From Termitomyces sp. T153 (Eukaryota; Basidiomycota; Agaricomycetes; Agaricales; Lyophyllaceae): a stretch of 64,000 nt of DNA. The stretch covers positions 992,001 through 1,056,000 of the forward strand of contig JACKQL020000002.1 of NCBI GenBank assembly GCA_018296165.2, in the 5' to 3' direction. This document shows, piece by piece, positions 11,738 through 23,182 of the stretch. Each line of letters opens with the position of its first letter. Within the stretch, counting starts at the first letter, position 1. Made by a program: the position numbers and the translations under genes. The notes under the pieces are model-generated. The model was not told where the DNA came from. It worked only from the letters and a program-made list of their open reading frames with translations, and made no database searches.

Positions 11738-13800
11738 AAATTATTCCAGCTATAGAAGGAATACACAAACCTCACTCCACTCACATTGGAAGAATTGTAA
11801 ATGCTGGAATGGACCCAATTGACCTGGTGGCAGCACTGAAGGGTTGATACCAGGAAGACAAGCTATTTGCACAGATCATTTAAAACCCAAAGGCACTTAA
11901 AAACTATGAAGTCACCCAGAATGAGATGGTTTACCTGAAAATGGATGGAAGGAAACTACTGTGTATCCCTGGCATCATTGTATGAGGCTGTAATATTCAA
12001 GAAATAGTGATTGCCAAGGCTCACTCCTTATTAGCTCATTTAGGGTATAGAAAGACCTTGCTCTATCTCCATGATCAGGTTTGGTAGAAGACAATGGCAC
12101 ACAATGTTCAAAAGTATTGTGGCACTTGTTCCACATGTTGCCAAAATAAACCCTCCAACCAGAAACCTTATGGATTGTTACAACCCCTAACAGTACCCTT
12201 GCAGCTATGAGAGGTGGTAGGGATAGATTTTGTAGGACCACTACCTGAATCTAAGGATAGGGATGGATTGTACAATTCAATCATTGTTATCATTGACTCA
12301 CTCACAGCTATGGTACATTTAGTGCCAAGTAGGATAAACTATTCTGCATGACAAGTTGCCAAACTTATATTTGATGAAGTATATAAATGTCATGAACTAC
12401 CAAGGGCAATTGTTAGTGACTGGTGATGTGCTCCTATGCTGCCTAGTGCCATGCAGGAAACTTAAAGAGAGGACCTAACACTAGTCACTAGATAGGGTAG
12501 CTGGCAGGAAGTTAATATAGAGGGCAAGTCAGTAACTGTCCCAGAGAATGAGAGTGAACTGTGTGTGGAGTGAATGTGAAGTGGAAAGTGTTGCTATTGC
12601 TAGCCTAAGTCACTAGATGGTGGAAGGGAAAACAAATGAAGATGAAACAGTCACTAAGGAAAAGCAAACTAAGGGGCAAAAGGGGAGTGGGAAAGAGAAA
12701 GGGGAGTGACAACAAAGAAACCGAAACAGAGGACAAAGACAAACTAGTTGCTAGCCATAGTTGCTAGCATTGCTAAGTTGAAAATCATGTTAAGGGCACC
12801 TGCAGTTAGTACCACACAAAGTTGAAATTGAGGTTGGCAAGACTTGTTGCTAAGTCATTGTCAATAAGAAGCAAGAGATAGAGAGAGAAAGAAGGCAAAG
12901 TGGAATATCAAGCTGGTAAGCTTAGAGAGAGAGGGGGAACTGTACTCTGTTTGTTTGATGATGTGGTGTTTATGTACAGTCAGTATTTATACTGTTTGTA
13001 AGTATAGTATTTGAAAAGAAATAATAGTTGCCACTAGCAATAGCATCTGCCAAAGTGTTTGTGACACATACAAGGTGTCAATCTGTAACCAAGTGAAAAA
13101 AATAAGTGAAGTTGATGTGATGCATAAAAGTAATCAATTTGCAAGAAAAGGGTGAGTCTGATGTCAATACCTGAAGTGTAAATGCCATTCAAGTATGTTT
13201 ATAAGCTCAACAAGAAAAATGATAAGTAAGAAATTACATGACTGTCAATATATCCATATTTAGGGTGAAAGGCTGTGTTGTTGCTAAGAAAGTTGCTAGT
13301 GATTGTCACTAAGAAAGGTCTTGGCCTTGTTATTCTAGATCCAAAGTCCAGACTCCATATGATATTGCTTGTGATCAATAAGTCTCATAGTCGCTAAAAT
13401 CCTGGGCAAAGGTTACATTGTTTCAGACCTTGAGGCTAGGCCTCATGTGCTGAGTGTCATGACTTGTGCCACATCAAAATAATCAGCTGCTGTCCAATCA
13501 GAAATGCTGAAAATGGTGCTCAGCAGCAAGTGGGTCTTATCACAGGGACTCCTATTTTACTAGTACCTTCTGGATGCATCTGCATGAACTGATGGGGACC
13601 CAGTTAAGAATGTCCTCAGCATATCACCCCCAATTGGATGGGTCTACTGAATGTGCTAACAGAACTATGGTGTTGATGATTAGACAGTGTATAGGCAAGA
13701 AGTATAAAGATTGGGTGGCAAAACTGCCAGCCATTACTTGCAATCAACTTGGCAAGATCAGATAGTACAGGATATTCCCATTCTTCTTAAACTCAGAAAG
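11738..13800 (+). pseudogene. Integrase of element A, split by a 1.1-kb insertion
   Basis: An H2C2 zinc-binding segment (about 12010-12150, with HLGYRKTLLYLHDQVW and CGTCSTCCQ) leads to the catalytic core. The first Asp is in VGIDFVGPL (about 12215-12240) and the second in AIVSD (about 12405-12420). The reading frame then breaks at 12438 and resumes at 13549 with the helix that carries the catalytic Glu (YHPQLDGSTEC). The three DDE residues are thus present but separated by the insertion. Several stop codons also interrupt it. The integrase would have joined the element's DNA to the host chromosome. Confidence 0.72.
12438..13548. mobile_element. Unclassified 1.1-kb insertion inside the integrase, flanked by CTCCTAT
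   Basis: The 7-bp sequence CTCCTAT occurs at 12431-12437 and again at 13549-13555, exactly where the integrase frame stops and resumes, so it is probably a target-site duplication. The insert has no clear terminal inverted repeats, no long frame and many GTTGCTAG / TAGTCACTAG-type motifs. It could be a non-autonomous DNA transposon or an LTR of unknown family. Confidence 0.5.
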
Positions 13801-13915
13801 ACTACCCAGACTCATGATATGGAGTAATGCATGCTTGGATGAAGTCCCAGGTGTAAGAGTTTTTGTCCTACATCTTTTGGCCTCCACTACCCACTTGCTA
13901 CTCACACTCTGCTAA

Positions 13916-16085
13916 TTGGTCATCCTAACTCATATGGCAACTGTGGGCCCTCCAGCAATGGGCCTAACCAACCTTGTCACCACTCATTCCTCACTATTGA
14001 TTCTGTCACCTGCATGGTTATCCTCCATGACCCCAAGAACTCAGGCAGTAGGATCAGCCTTCATTCTTCTCAAATACAACTCTACCTTGAATTCAACCTA
14101 GAGGTCTGTTAAACCCATGGCAATCCCAGAATTCCTATGCCCATTGGCTACACTGTCTTCTCAGAGGTTCTTAACTTAGCCAACCCTGAGACCAAGTGTC
14201 CCTACTGTCAGGTTCTGCTGACTACAGGGGCTCAGCTACACTGGGTGAGTCCTTACTAGGTGGATGCAATGTCCTACACTGATAACTTGGTGTTCAGGGA
14301 GGGTCTGGACTTTGGAGACTTGAGAGGATAAGCAAGGAGGAGTGATCCAAACAAGTCTGGGGTAGTCCAGAGAAGTCTAAGACAAGTTGCAGAGAAAGGG
14401 TCAAACTTGATGGAGTGTCAGGTACAAGTCCAGAAGCAAGTATTGAAGGTGCAGAGTAAGTGGAGGTTATGCAAGTGATGGGAGCAGGCTGGAGCTTGAT
14501 GGGGGATCAACAGATGTTGATGAGTTTTGGGGCTGAGCAAATAGCAAGGTCCAGAGATGGTTTAAAAAATGTTTGAAGGTCATAATTGTAAGCATGGAGT
14601 TTGTAAAGGCATTAAGGTTGAGAGTACTTGAACATAATAATGGAAACGGAGTCAAACAAGATGAGATGGAGTTGAGACAAGATTGAGACAAGAACAAAAA
14701 TAGATTCAAGCAGGGATATGGAACAATAACAAGAATGATAATGGAACTGGAGACCAGACAAGACTGGGAGACTGAGATAAGACTGGGAGACTAAGGGAAA
14801 AGGAAATGTGATATGAAACACAAAACACAAGACAGAAACAATTAGACCATAGGTAATGTTAAGCAGGTAGGTAATATCAGGACTCCAGTATGGGATGCTA
14901 CTCTATAACTTATATACTGACTATTGGAGAGCTCTGGGAGACAGCAGGTCTGGTGGTGGAGCTTGTTGGAGCCACACAGAGTTGATAGGTGTTGGCTGCA
15001 ATCAGGGGACAGGCTGCAGTGATATCCTGATGGGATCAGTTGAGAACATGGGCTGTTCCAGGGTTGTTGTGATGCTCCAGAGTTGGTTGTGCAAACCAGG
15101 GTGATGAGCTGGTGATGTATGCCAGAGTCAGGAACAGTGGAGGATGATTCTAGGGGCTCAGAAGAGTCAGGGGAAGTGTTGATGGCTGCAGAGAAGGCAT
15201 CAGAGTTAGCCAAGGAGCCATTGGGGTTTGCTGGAGAAGTGTCAGAGTTACCCAGAGTGGCTGCAGAGAGTGAACAAGAGTTGGAGGAGTTCAGCAGTGC
15301 ATCAGGAGGAACTCTGGAAAAGCAAGTTGGGAGGAACTCTGGGGAAGTGAGTGAGTTGGGAACAATGTTTGGAGGTTCAGGGAGTGGGTCATGACACCTA
15401 CCATCTCTCTCAGTATAATGATCAGGACCACAGCTGGACCAGGGTGAACAAGCCTTTCCCTAACAGCTATCTTCCCAACTTTTATGTGGACCCTCATCTT
15501 GATCTCCTTGTAATCCTTGGTTTCATATCTAAACAGGGCAAGGTCAATAAGCAAACAGTAGAGGATGCTATCCAAGCCTGGTGCACCCCTTCTGGTCAAC
15601 AGGTATAGAGAACTAAACAGTTTCATGCTCACCAAAACTCTCATCACAATGCTGTTTCTCATCCAACCTCTCCATCCAAAAGATTCTATTTGGAGCTGTG
15701 AGACAACTACTCCTTCATGCCAGTTGCTAGCACTTTGACAGCAGCCTCCTCATTTACCCACCAAGACAAGCACCTGAACAAGGGTTCTTTCCCTCAGACA
15801 CCTGTAAACTGGCCCTCTGTACCCACATGGCAATCTGAATCTTAGGCAACTACTGCAGTCACTGCCCATGGCATAGTCAGCAAAGAGAAGGATCCCAAGA
15901 GTAAAGGAAAAGTGGTGGATAAGGATGACAAAGACATGGATATAAACCCTGCCAATGTCCCTCTCCCAGACAACAATGCCTTGGACAAGGAGTTCAAGGA
16001 TCTACTCAAGTTCCCATGGGCTTCTGCTATCAGATCTGACTAGCTCCAGCTGATTCTCTATATTGATGCTGTCCCCTCACTCAAC
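13916..16085 (+). pseudogene. Extra ORF between integrase and 3' LTR of element A, function unknown
   Basis: Downstream of integrase there is protein-like sequence that continues on both sides of the nested LTR. Removing 14206-15396 and one TSD restores an unbroken frame across the junction (codons for ETKCPY before, HLSQYNDQDHSW after). The right part runs through VNKPFPNSYLPNFYVDPHL (15440-15610), a Ser/Thr-rich stretch and a Lys/Asp-rich KSKGKVVDKDDKDMD near 15900. Stops occur in the left part and after 15605. It might be a third gene of the element, a captured host gene, or an older target. I do not recognise the family. Confidence 0.4.
14206..15396 (-). mobile_element. Nested solo LTR of the TGTCA...TGACA family, TSD CCTAC
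   Basis: The 1191-bp LTR runs from TGTCAGGTTC to GGTCATGACA and is flanked by CCTAC at 14201-14205 and 15397-15401. The minus strand carries TATATAAG and the AGTCTTGATATT-like start, so it lies in minus orientation. It is a full-length solo LTR inserted into the extra ORF of element A and is therefore younger than that element. Confidence 0.88.
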
Positions 16086-16148
16086 TCATTCTGATTGATC
16101 CCACATTAATATCTAAAAGCCATATTCTCATCTGACTTGGAGGGCAAA

Positions 16149-16305
16149 TGTAGCAGTACCATGACTACATCACTGTCTCTGACTTACTATCTATTATTAA
16201 CTTCTCTATTCAGTAAAATTTACTTTATCTATTCTGATACCCTCTGTAGTATAAAAGTGCATCGAAATCAATGTGGTAGTAAGTTTTGCAACCTTAGGAC
16301 TTACA
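16149..16305 (+). repeat. 3' LTR of element A
   Basis: 157 bp, from TGTAGCAGTACC to GGACTTACA, the same length as the 5' copy. It is preceded by a purine-rich tract GGAGGGCAAA (16139-16148) that could be the polypurine tract. It has lost the CpG sites present in the 5' LTR, showing that the two ends of one element have had different mutation histories. Confidence 0.7.
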
Positions 16306-16960
16306 CCAGGGTAGGGCACTACAAGTGCATGTGTCAGACATTGTAGCAGAACATGTTTTGTATTGTATGCTACATGTCCAGTGGAGTCCTCTGCATTGTA
16401 GTGGAAGTTAACAATGTTATGTCTGCAACAATGCCATTGCAATGTTACAATGTGTTGTTATAAACACTCTGAGTGGACATCTTTTTGACTGCTCTCTTTG
16501 TTTGTGGAAGTTGTACATTGTATTGTTGTCAATGGTATCAGCAGATGTCTGCTGTCCACCTTCCATTGCTATATCATGTCCATTGTAAAAAGCGGTTCTG
16601 TTAGCTGGTGTGTCCCACCATATAACTCTTTCCATTGTCTCCACTTTCTGTTGCTATATGATATTCATTGCAAAAGCAGTTCTGTTAGCCAGTGTGTGCT
16701 GTCATATAACTCTTTAGGCCACTCCATTGTTGATTTTTTTGTCCATTGCTGGATCCTATCACAAAAGCATATCCATTACAGAAGTGGTTCCATTCAAAAG
16801 CTCTCAGTTTGTCTATATAGATATTTGTTGAAATCTGTCAAAGTGTTAGGTATGGGAAGCCATCACAGAACCATTCATCCATTGCAAGCCCAGTGGAAAT
16901 GACCATGCCAATGATGTGGGCACTCTACAAATGATTCATGAAAATATCATTCTAAGGACA
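16306..16960. repeat. Non-coding stretch with an 84-bp dimeric repeat
   Basis: Sequence starting TTGCTATATCATG at 16567 recurs with minor changes at 16651 (period about 84), including the segment around GTTCTGTTAGC and ATATAACTCTTT. A more degenerate third version may follow near 16745. No gene is apparent. Confidence 0.45.
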
Positions 16961-17535
16961 GTATCATGGTTTAGTGGTTCACAATGCCATAAGGTTATCC
17001 TTCATCTCTATCGGGATGAGGGTTCAACTCCCTGATCTGACAATTGCCTACTGATTTGGTCTTTCATTTTATTTATTGCACTTTTTCTTCTATGCTCTAA
17101 CCAGTGTTTAGGCACACTCTGAAGCAAAATACTCTCATGGTTTGGGTATTCAGGCTGGCTACCTGCCAAATCCTTGATTGCTGCAGTGCTCTACAAATGC
17201 TCTTAATTTGCCTGATATGACAGGCCCTTGTGGTTTAATGGGTTAGAATGTTAGAGCTCTGCCAATGTCTGCAGTCTCATATGCTCAGGTTGAGGGTTCA
17301 AATCCCTTGCTTGACATTTGTTGTCTATAAATTTGTTTTTAATTGTTGACTGTTTGCTACAACATATGCTTGTAGCTGGCTTATCTTTCTAAAGTGCTAT
17401 GCTTCAGTGGTCTGGTTCCAGCAAATGCCTATAATGATGTGCTACTGAAAGCCATCATGGATCAGTGTTTGGATTGTTGGTCAAGCCACACTCTAATTGT
17501 CAGGCCTAGGGTTGAACTCCCTCCCTTGACTTAGC
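16960..17535 (+). repeat. Three degenerate tRNA-like units
   Basis: Three segments each contain an A-box-like motif followed by a B-box-like motif and a TGAC(A) end: 16965-17042 (GGTTTAGTGGTTCACA ... GGGTTCAACTCCC), 17224-17322 (GTGGTTTAATGGGTTAGAATG ... GGGTTCAAATCCC) and 17452-17532 (ATCATGGATCAGTGTTTGG ... GGGTTGAACTCCC). The T arms can pair (AGGG with CCCT), but acceptor stems do not close, so they look like tRNA-derived repeats or pseudogenes rather than working tRNA genes. B boxes are about 265 and 217 bp apart. Confidence 0.45.
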
Positions 17536-17610
17536 AATTTGTAATGATTGATTTTTTCTATTTGAATTCAGCTATTCCACATCAGATGTTGTTTTGTAGC
17601 TTCCATTTTT

Positions 17611-18140
17611 TTGGGAGATTCCTGCAGGTGCAACACTTTTCCCTGGTGGTCCAGTGTATACCTCTTTCTGCTGCTAGAGGCCTTCTGGCAGTGGCTGCTG
17701 GTGATCCAGTGTAAGGCCTCTGGCAGCAGCTGCTGGTGGTCTAGTGTATATCTATTTCTACTGCCAGAAGCCTTCTGGCAGCAGCCCTTCTGGCAGGGGT
17801 TGGGAATTCAGTACACCTATTTTCCTTGGCACCACAGTGTACTCTCATTTCTCCTATCAACAGTGTGGCTGCAACATCTTTTTTGCATTTTTTCTCTTCA
17901 TATTTACAGGGATTCTATCTACATCAATGGGCTCCATCCTCCAAGTTCTGATTCCAAAACCAAGAAGAAACCAGTGTCACTTAGATACTCAAAGTCAAGT
18001 GGTGTATATGGATCCTCTGGAAGGGTTCCCACAATACTTGATGTTGTGCTTGAAGAAGTTGAAGTTTCTGAGAGAACATTAGAAATGTTAGCAAAGTTGG
18101 CTGGGGTGAAAGGGCCAATGGGCCTACATCCACCATGATC
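17611..18140 (+). other. Plus-strand 175-codon frame, unrecognised and possibly not a gene
   Basis: An open frame with repeated CTGCTGG / GGCAG motifs in its first half, which encode Leu/Trp-rich low-complexity sequence. The second half is more protein-like (YSKSSGVYGSSGRVPTILDV, then VSERTLEMLAKLAGVKG). A TATCAACAG acceptor-like site at 17858-17866 suggests the second half may be an exon remnant. I recognise no family. Confidence 0.2.
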
Positions 18141-18257
18141 TCTTGCTTGCCAGAAAGCTTGTTCTGTCAGAAATAATTAGGTCTGCCAGGTAAATGATGC
18201 AGATTGACTCACATTTCTGGTGCAGCATCTTGATGCATCTCTTGTCCTCACATGGTG

Positions 18258-18910
18258 TTACTCTTTCATCATATCTTTGCCACTCCTCCATATTATTCCC
18301 CTGAGGAATAGAGGGAGTACCAGATGAGCTTTCATCATCTGGTGGAGTAAGCAGGCTGGTTTATGTTCAGTATCCATTGCAAAGTTGCTATCCAATGGAT
18401 GTGAATCATGATCTGGAATGAATAGAGATGGTGCAGAATCACTAGCCATTGCAAAATTTGGTAATATTCCTGGTGGAATGATGAGGGGGGGGGGATCTCT
18501 CCAGCAGATTGGTCTGCTATGTGGATGTATGATATATTTGCCAGTACATATTCTCCAGATCTGGCAGTTGAAGTTCCACTGTTAGATTCAGCATCTGGTG
18601 CAATGAAAAGGGGAGGAAGACTATCATACCTCAGTACATTGCCATTGTCAGATATCACCTCCTTGTCAGACTTGTCATCCATCACCATAAACAGAGGAGA
18701 AAGCCCACCATCATCTGGTTCACTTCTGCTGTCAGCCCTGTCACTGTTGTCAGACTTGTCATCCATTGCAATAAATAGAGGAGGAAGCCCACCATCATCT
18801 GGCTCCCCTCCACTGTCTGACCTGTTGTTTAATGCAATGAAGAGTGGTGGGAGGTGTTCCTCATCTGATCCACTTTCCTCAGCATGAAACAGAGGTGGAA
18901 TGTTGTTGAA
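18258..18910 (-). pseudogene. Decayed gene with acidic GGLPPLFIA repeats
   Basis: On the minus strand the translation contains at least four imperfect copies of an acidic repeat of about 25-45 residues built on (D/E)DGGLPPLFIAMDDKSD, at about 18600-18880. Copies begin HLPPLFIAL, GLPPLFIAM, GLSPLFMVM and SLPPLFIAP. The downstream part is broken by frameshifts. The reading frame looks like an intrinsically disordered acidic region of a larger protein; no catalytic domain is visible. It may belong with the transposase-like C-terminal fragment at 20258-20795, but other minus-strand fragments lie between. Confidence 0.35.
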
Positions 18911-20257
18911 CTAGTATGGCTCAAAAGTAATACCCCTGAGGTCTGGATCATCAAACAATGGATTCTCAACATCCATCTGTTTCTCATCACTTTGTGCTAG
19001 TGAGAAGAAGCTCTGCCAAACAAGGGAAATGGGATGGGAAAGTGATTGAGACTGTGCTTGTGCTTGAATAGCAGATGATTTCTTTGTAGGGTGATAGATG
19101 AGCCTAGGATTCTTCCTAATTTTAAGGGAGAGGTGGTGAAATAGATGGTGTGGATTGGAAGGATCAATAGTCTTGTCAAGCATTGATGGAGGCTATGCAG
19201 GTGATTGAGTGTCAGGCACAGAGGTTGGAGAGGCACAGTCAGATAGTATTGCACTATTGCTACTAAGGGAATTGGTAATTGAGTCAATACCAGTGAGTTC
19301 TCTTAAGTGTGATAGCACAATAGAATCAGCACCAGAGATGTGAGCCAAGCTGGGTCTGGCAGATGGACTTGGAAATTGGCAGATTAAAAGTCATTTGCCA
19401 TCAATGGGAATTTTGGTCCAGCTGCTGATTAGAACTTGTCTAGAGCCAAGAGGGCTTTCCAGTGGACACTGCTTTGGCTTGACAATTCTTCATTGCAAGT
19501 TGCATTTTGATAGATGAGGAGACAACCCTTGGCAGTCTCATCATTTAGGTGCTTGGTCTTGGTACCTATATAGTTACACCAATCACAGCTGTACCAATAT
19601 ACAACTTGACCTGGATGAGTGGGAACTGTCCATGCCTGAAAGGACTCCCAGACTTCTTGAGAAATGTCATCTCTGTCTGCCAGAGGGTACCAACAACTCA
19701 GACACATGATGAGGTCTGGAACATTGTATTTAATATTGTTTAATGCTGCTGTACCCAGATATAGGAGAATATAGTTCTGGCTCAGATATCAGATAAACTC
19801 CATTGCATCCAAAACACCTTAACAATTCTTTATTTAGGTGTTGTAACATCTACCTACAATCCTTGTGTTCCTCAAGGTTGCCATAAATGGCAAGTGCTGT
19901 GCACACCCATGATTCAACATAAAATATCATTTTTTGGAGACCCAGTGACTGTTGGTCAACTGAGGCTTGGGTTTTTAGAGCAGCAGTAGAGGTCATGTAA
20001 GAGTGCAAAGCTAGAAGGATTTGGCACAGTTATGAGCTAGTAGTTGAGGAAAGTATGTCTTTTACAGAAGCAGAATCAACAATGTAGAATACACATGACA
20101 TTGTCCCAAAGTAGTAAGGTTGCAAATCCACTATAGAAAGGGCAGTTCTGGTTGGCATGGCAGATATGATGTACATAGTAAATCTGGCATGGCAGATATG
20201 ATATGCATAGCAAATCCAGGTATAATCAGCCATTTGTTCATTCCATTGCACTCTCCA
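18911..20257 (-). pseudogene. Minus-strand protein-like fragments, unrecognised
   Basis: Short minus-strand frames (18997-19287, 19429-19707, 20030-20251) and sequence between them give patchy protein-like translation. One holds a Cys pair in YWYSCDWCNYIGTKTKHL with further His and Cys residues, which could be a zinc-binding remnant. Frames are interrupted every few tens of codons. No family is assigned. Confidence 0.25.
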
Positions 20258-20795
20258 TTATAAAGGTGTTGTTGCCCTTTGAGGAGGTGTAAAATCATTG
20301 TATACTCTTCTGAACTTATAAGTTGCCAAAGAACTCAGTTCATGCCACATGGCCACCTTTTTGTTAGCATAGGCTTGGAGACCTTTTTTCTTGGCTGACA
20401 TGCTCCTCTTGGACCAGATTTCTGCCTGCTTAAGGAAGTAGCAAACAGTCCATTCCATTTCACTGGTGACAAGCTGACATTCTTCTGTCCATCTGTTTTG
20501 TTGTGCCCTTGCATGGAAGTAGTGCACCTGATAGACTGGTGAGATTGTTTGTGAATTTGATACCAGAAAATTGAAGAGAAAAGTGGGCCAATGCATTGAC
20601 AACAAATGAACAGATATAGTGAATGAACAGAATTGGCAGGTGGAGTGAGAATGATATGACAGATATCTGAGCAGAAAGCAACTTACATTCATGGAGAGTT
20701 TCAGAGTCATCTATAGTATATGTGACAACTCCTGGGAAAGTGGCTGTGCACCTATTATATGCAACAACGAATCTTAAGAAACTGGGTTCCATCAA
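20258..20795 (-). pseudogene. Spliced C-terminal fragment resembling KDZ-type transposase-associated proteins
   Basis: Exon 1 ends at 20687 (FLRFVVAYNRCTATFPGVVTY then TIDDSETLHE). An intron follows (20528-20686, GTAAG donor, ATCAG acceptor, 159 bp). Exon 2 (20258-20527) starts VHYFHARAQQNRWTEE and contains EMEWTVCYFLKQAEIW and a Tyr/Ala/Lys-rich helix. The pattern of an RW.EE helix followed by EM.W...YF..KA..W is one I associate with C-termini of large agaricomycete transposase-like proteins, possibly KDZ; this is from memory and uncertain. The N-terminal part is not recognisable upstream. Confidence 0.4.
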
Positions 20796-21946
20796 TCCTT
20801 ATGTAAAATTACATAAGTTGGCTGGCTTCAAATTTTCAGCCAGTTCCTTGGAAAGATCAATTGATCATGTAAACATCAAAAACATTGCACCAAATCTCTC
20901 TTTCTTTCTTCCTGAAAACTGAAACTTCCAACATTGTCTCTGCTTTGATACTGTGAGAAAAGGCTTTGATTGGCTTGATAGACTTTCCTGAAGAGGCTGC
21001 ACTTGGCCATGTATTATTCTACTACTGAGTGTCATCTCCAATCACTGATCAAACTGATAACCAGATCTTCACTATTGCATCTTTTATCAGGCTATTTCTT
21101 AGCATTGAGTAGCTTTCTGTCCTTGAGGTGGGCCTTCTTTTTTTTTGCCTAATTGTCTGATAGCTGATTTTGATGGTGTATAGAAGCTGAATTTCTTATG
21201 TATACTTCTTTTCTGAGAGTCATCTCTATTGACTGATCATGACTAAAAACAAACTTCACTGCAATCTTTATCAGGCTTTTTTTCTGCGCATTCAGTAGCT
21301 TTGCAGGTATGTTTTCTCTAGGTTTATCTAAGAGCTGATTTGTGAGGAGTATCTGTTTTTTTTTTTGAAGCAGCTATTGGTTTTCTACTTTCAAGGTAAA
21401 TCTCTTTTTCTGTGCTGACAGTTGATCTTCATGTTCTCTCAGTAAAATCTTTGTTCTTATCCTTACATCATATTTGAGCCATTTTATATGTGGCTCTCAC
21501 TCAGGTAAGAATGTTTCCTGCTTATTCAAGCCTGTATTTGACTGATAATTTGGTAGTTTCTGCTTTCTGTGCTATACTGCTGTTATCCTTCAGTTTTGGA
21601 CAGTTGCTGAGTATGTGTTTCTTATTTTTCTCATCTAGAAGAATCATCATTAGCTTGAATTCAGATTCAAACATTGTTTTTTATTGAGCACTTCCAATAC
21701 TTTTTATCAGTTTACTTTTCAAGCCTTGATTATGTGAGTACTTATTAACTATTTTTTGATTCTTTGTTTATTGATAAAATTCAGGCCACCTTCTACCCAG
21801 GAACTACCCAGTACTCCTGAGAGTCAAGACAACAGTCTTGCTCTCAAAGTAGACTACAATTGTTGTAAATGACTGATCCTGATAATTGATGTGCAAACCA
21901 AGGTAATAGAGCTTCTTCCCATAATTTTGAACAGGTCAATGCTGCT
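20796..21946. other. T-rich, CpG-depleted stretch without a gene
   Basis: Multiple variants of CTGATTTTG / TTTATCAGGCT / TCATCTCTATTGACTGATCA occur between 20990 and 21480, suggesting degenerate internal repetition. It precedes the Helitron gene and may contain that element's 5' end, which I could not fix. Confidence 0.35.
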
Positions 21947-23182
21947 ATGCCACCTGTGCAACCTTTGCATTTTGATTCTATAGCACTTGGTAGGAGTACT
22001 AATGCCCCCTCTATGAATGATGTTGCTTCTGGATCTTTTGAAAGACCTATGAGATTGCCAGCTATCTCTGATGACCCATTTTCTTTGAATGCTCCTGTGG
22101 GCCAGAGCATATATATATGTCCTGTAACACATTTACCTGAGGGTTAGGATGCCCCATTGCAAAATCCTATTCCTCAGAATGTGCCTGCTGCACCTGTTTT
22201 GAGAAGGAATCAGCATAGACATAAGAATCAAACACATACATCCCTTGCTCCTACTGCTAATGTTGCATCTACCTCTTCTTCTGGACATAGAGGGTTCCCT
22301 CAACCACTACATGATATCTCCAGTGGACAAGCTGATCCTGCACTGAATAACTTGACCAGAGGAAATATTCCTTATAGAGAAATAATGTCTAATTATAATG
22401 CATTTCAAGAGCAACAAGCATTAGCAGCTTTTCAAGAGCAACAAAGACAAAGAAATATTGCTCAGGAACAGAATAGACAGAGGCTTGCTGCTCAACAATC
22501 AGATGCATTAGCTGCATTGGAGCAGGAAAGACAGAGATTCTTTGCTGAGCAAGAAGAAGCAAGACAAAGACAAGAAAGATATGATCAGAGATTAGCAGAG
22601 GAACAAAGACTTGCTGCTCAGCAGGAGGAGGCTAGACAGAGACAAGAGAGACATGAGCAAATATTAGCAGAGCAAGATCCTGAACATAGGCCTTTCAATA
22701 ATGTTTTAGCTCAAAGGATTTTACAACTATAGGAGGGCCAACATATAGCTAATTTAGAAGAGGATTTCAATGGTTTTGCTCTTCAAGATGATATTGAACT
22801 GGAAAATATTCATGCAGCCTTCAATGAAATGATGCTGCACCCTCTTGAACATTTTGAAGAACCTAGGGAAAATATGAATGATTTTGGAGAACAAGTCTTT
22901 AATGGCTTGGCTCTTCAGAATAACATACCTCCTGAAAATGACTTGGAATATGTTGATCCTGCTGAACATGGTCCTCAGAATGACATACCCCATGAAGATG
23001 ACTTGAATCCTGCCAGACATATACCAGCAGAACTTCCTGATGATAATCTACCAGCAGAACAACTGCAACCTCCTGTTCATCGTCCTATTCCACAAATACA
23101 AGAGCCTGGACCCATTCAGCCTATTCCCAGAGGAAGGCAGCCTTACTTGATAGAACCCCATCTTATTATCTTGGTCCTATGA
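21947..23182 (+). pseudogene. Helitron protein N-terminal region: coiled coil and acidic segment
   Basis: Frames 21947-22147, 22157-22732 and 22829-23182 follow each other with single stops (TAG at 22145, TAG at 22730). The middle frame holds a strongly Gln/Glu/Arg-rich helix at about residues 85-170 with repeats of the type EQEEARQRQERYDQRLAEEQ, expected to form a coiled coil. The third is Pro/Glu-rich with repeated PQND/PEND segments. This type of disordered and coiled region commonly precedes the conserved Helitron N-terminal domain in fungal copies. Confidence 0.55.

Larger units (their letters stand above)
5591..16305 (+). mobile_element. Decayed Ty3/gypsy retrotransposon with short 157-bp LTRs (element A)
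   Basis: A 157-bp sequence at 5591-5747 recurs at 16149-16305 in the same orientation, bracketing gag, zinc knuckle, aspartic protease, reverse transcriptase, RNase H and integrase in the gypsy order, then an additional ORF. The 5' LTR and first gag ORF retain CpG, while from about 7600 the element is CpG-depleted and full of stops. It is interrupted by an unclassified insertion (12438-13548) and a nested solo LTR (14206-15396). The flanks GACGG (5586-5590) and CCAGG (16306-16310) do not match, so exact ends or the integrity of the two ends are uncertain. Confidence 0.75.
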
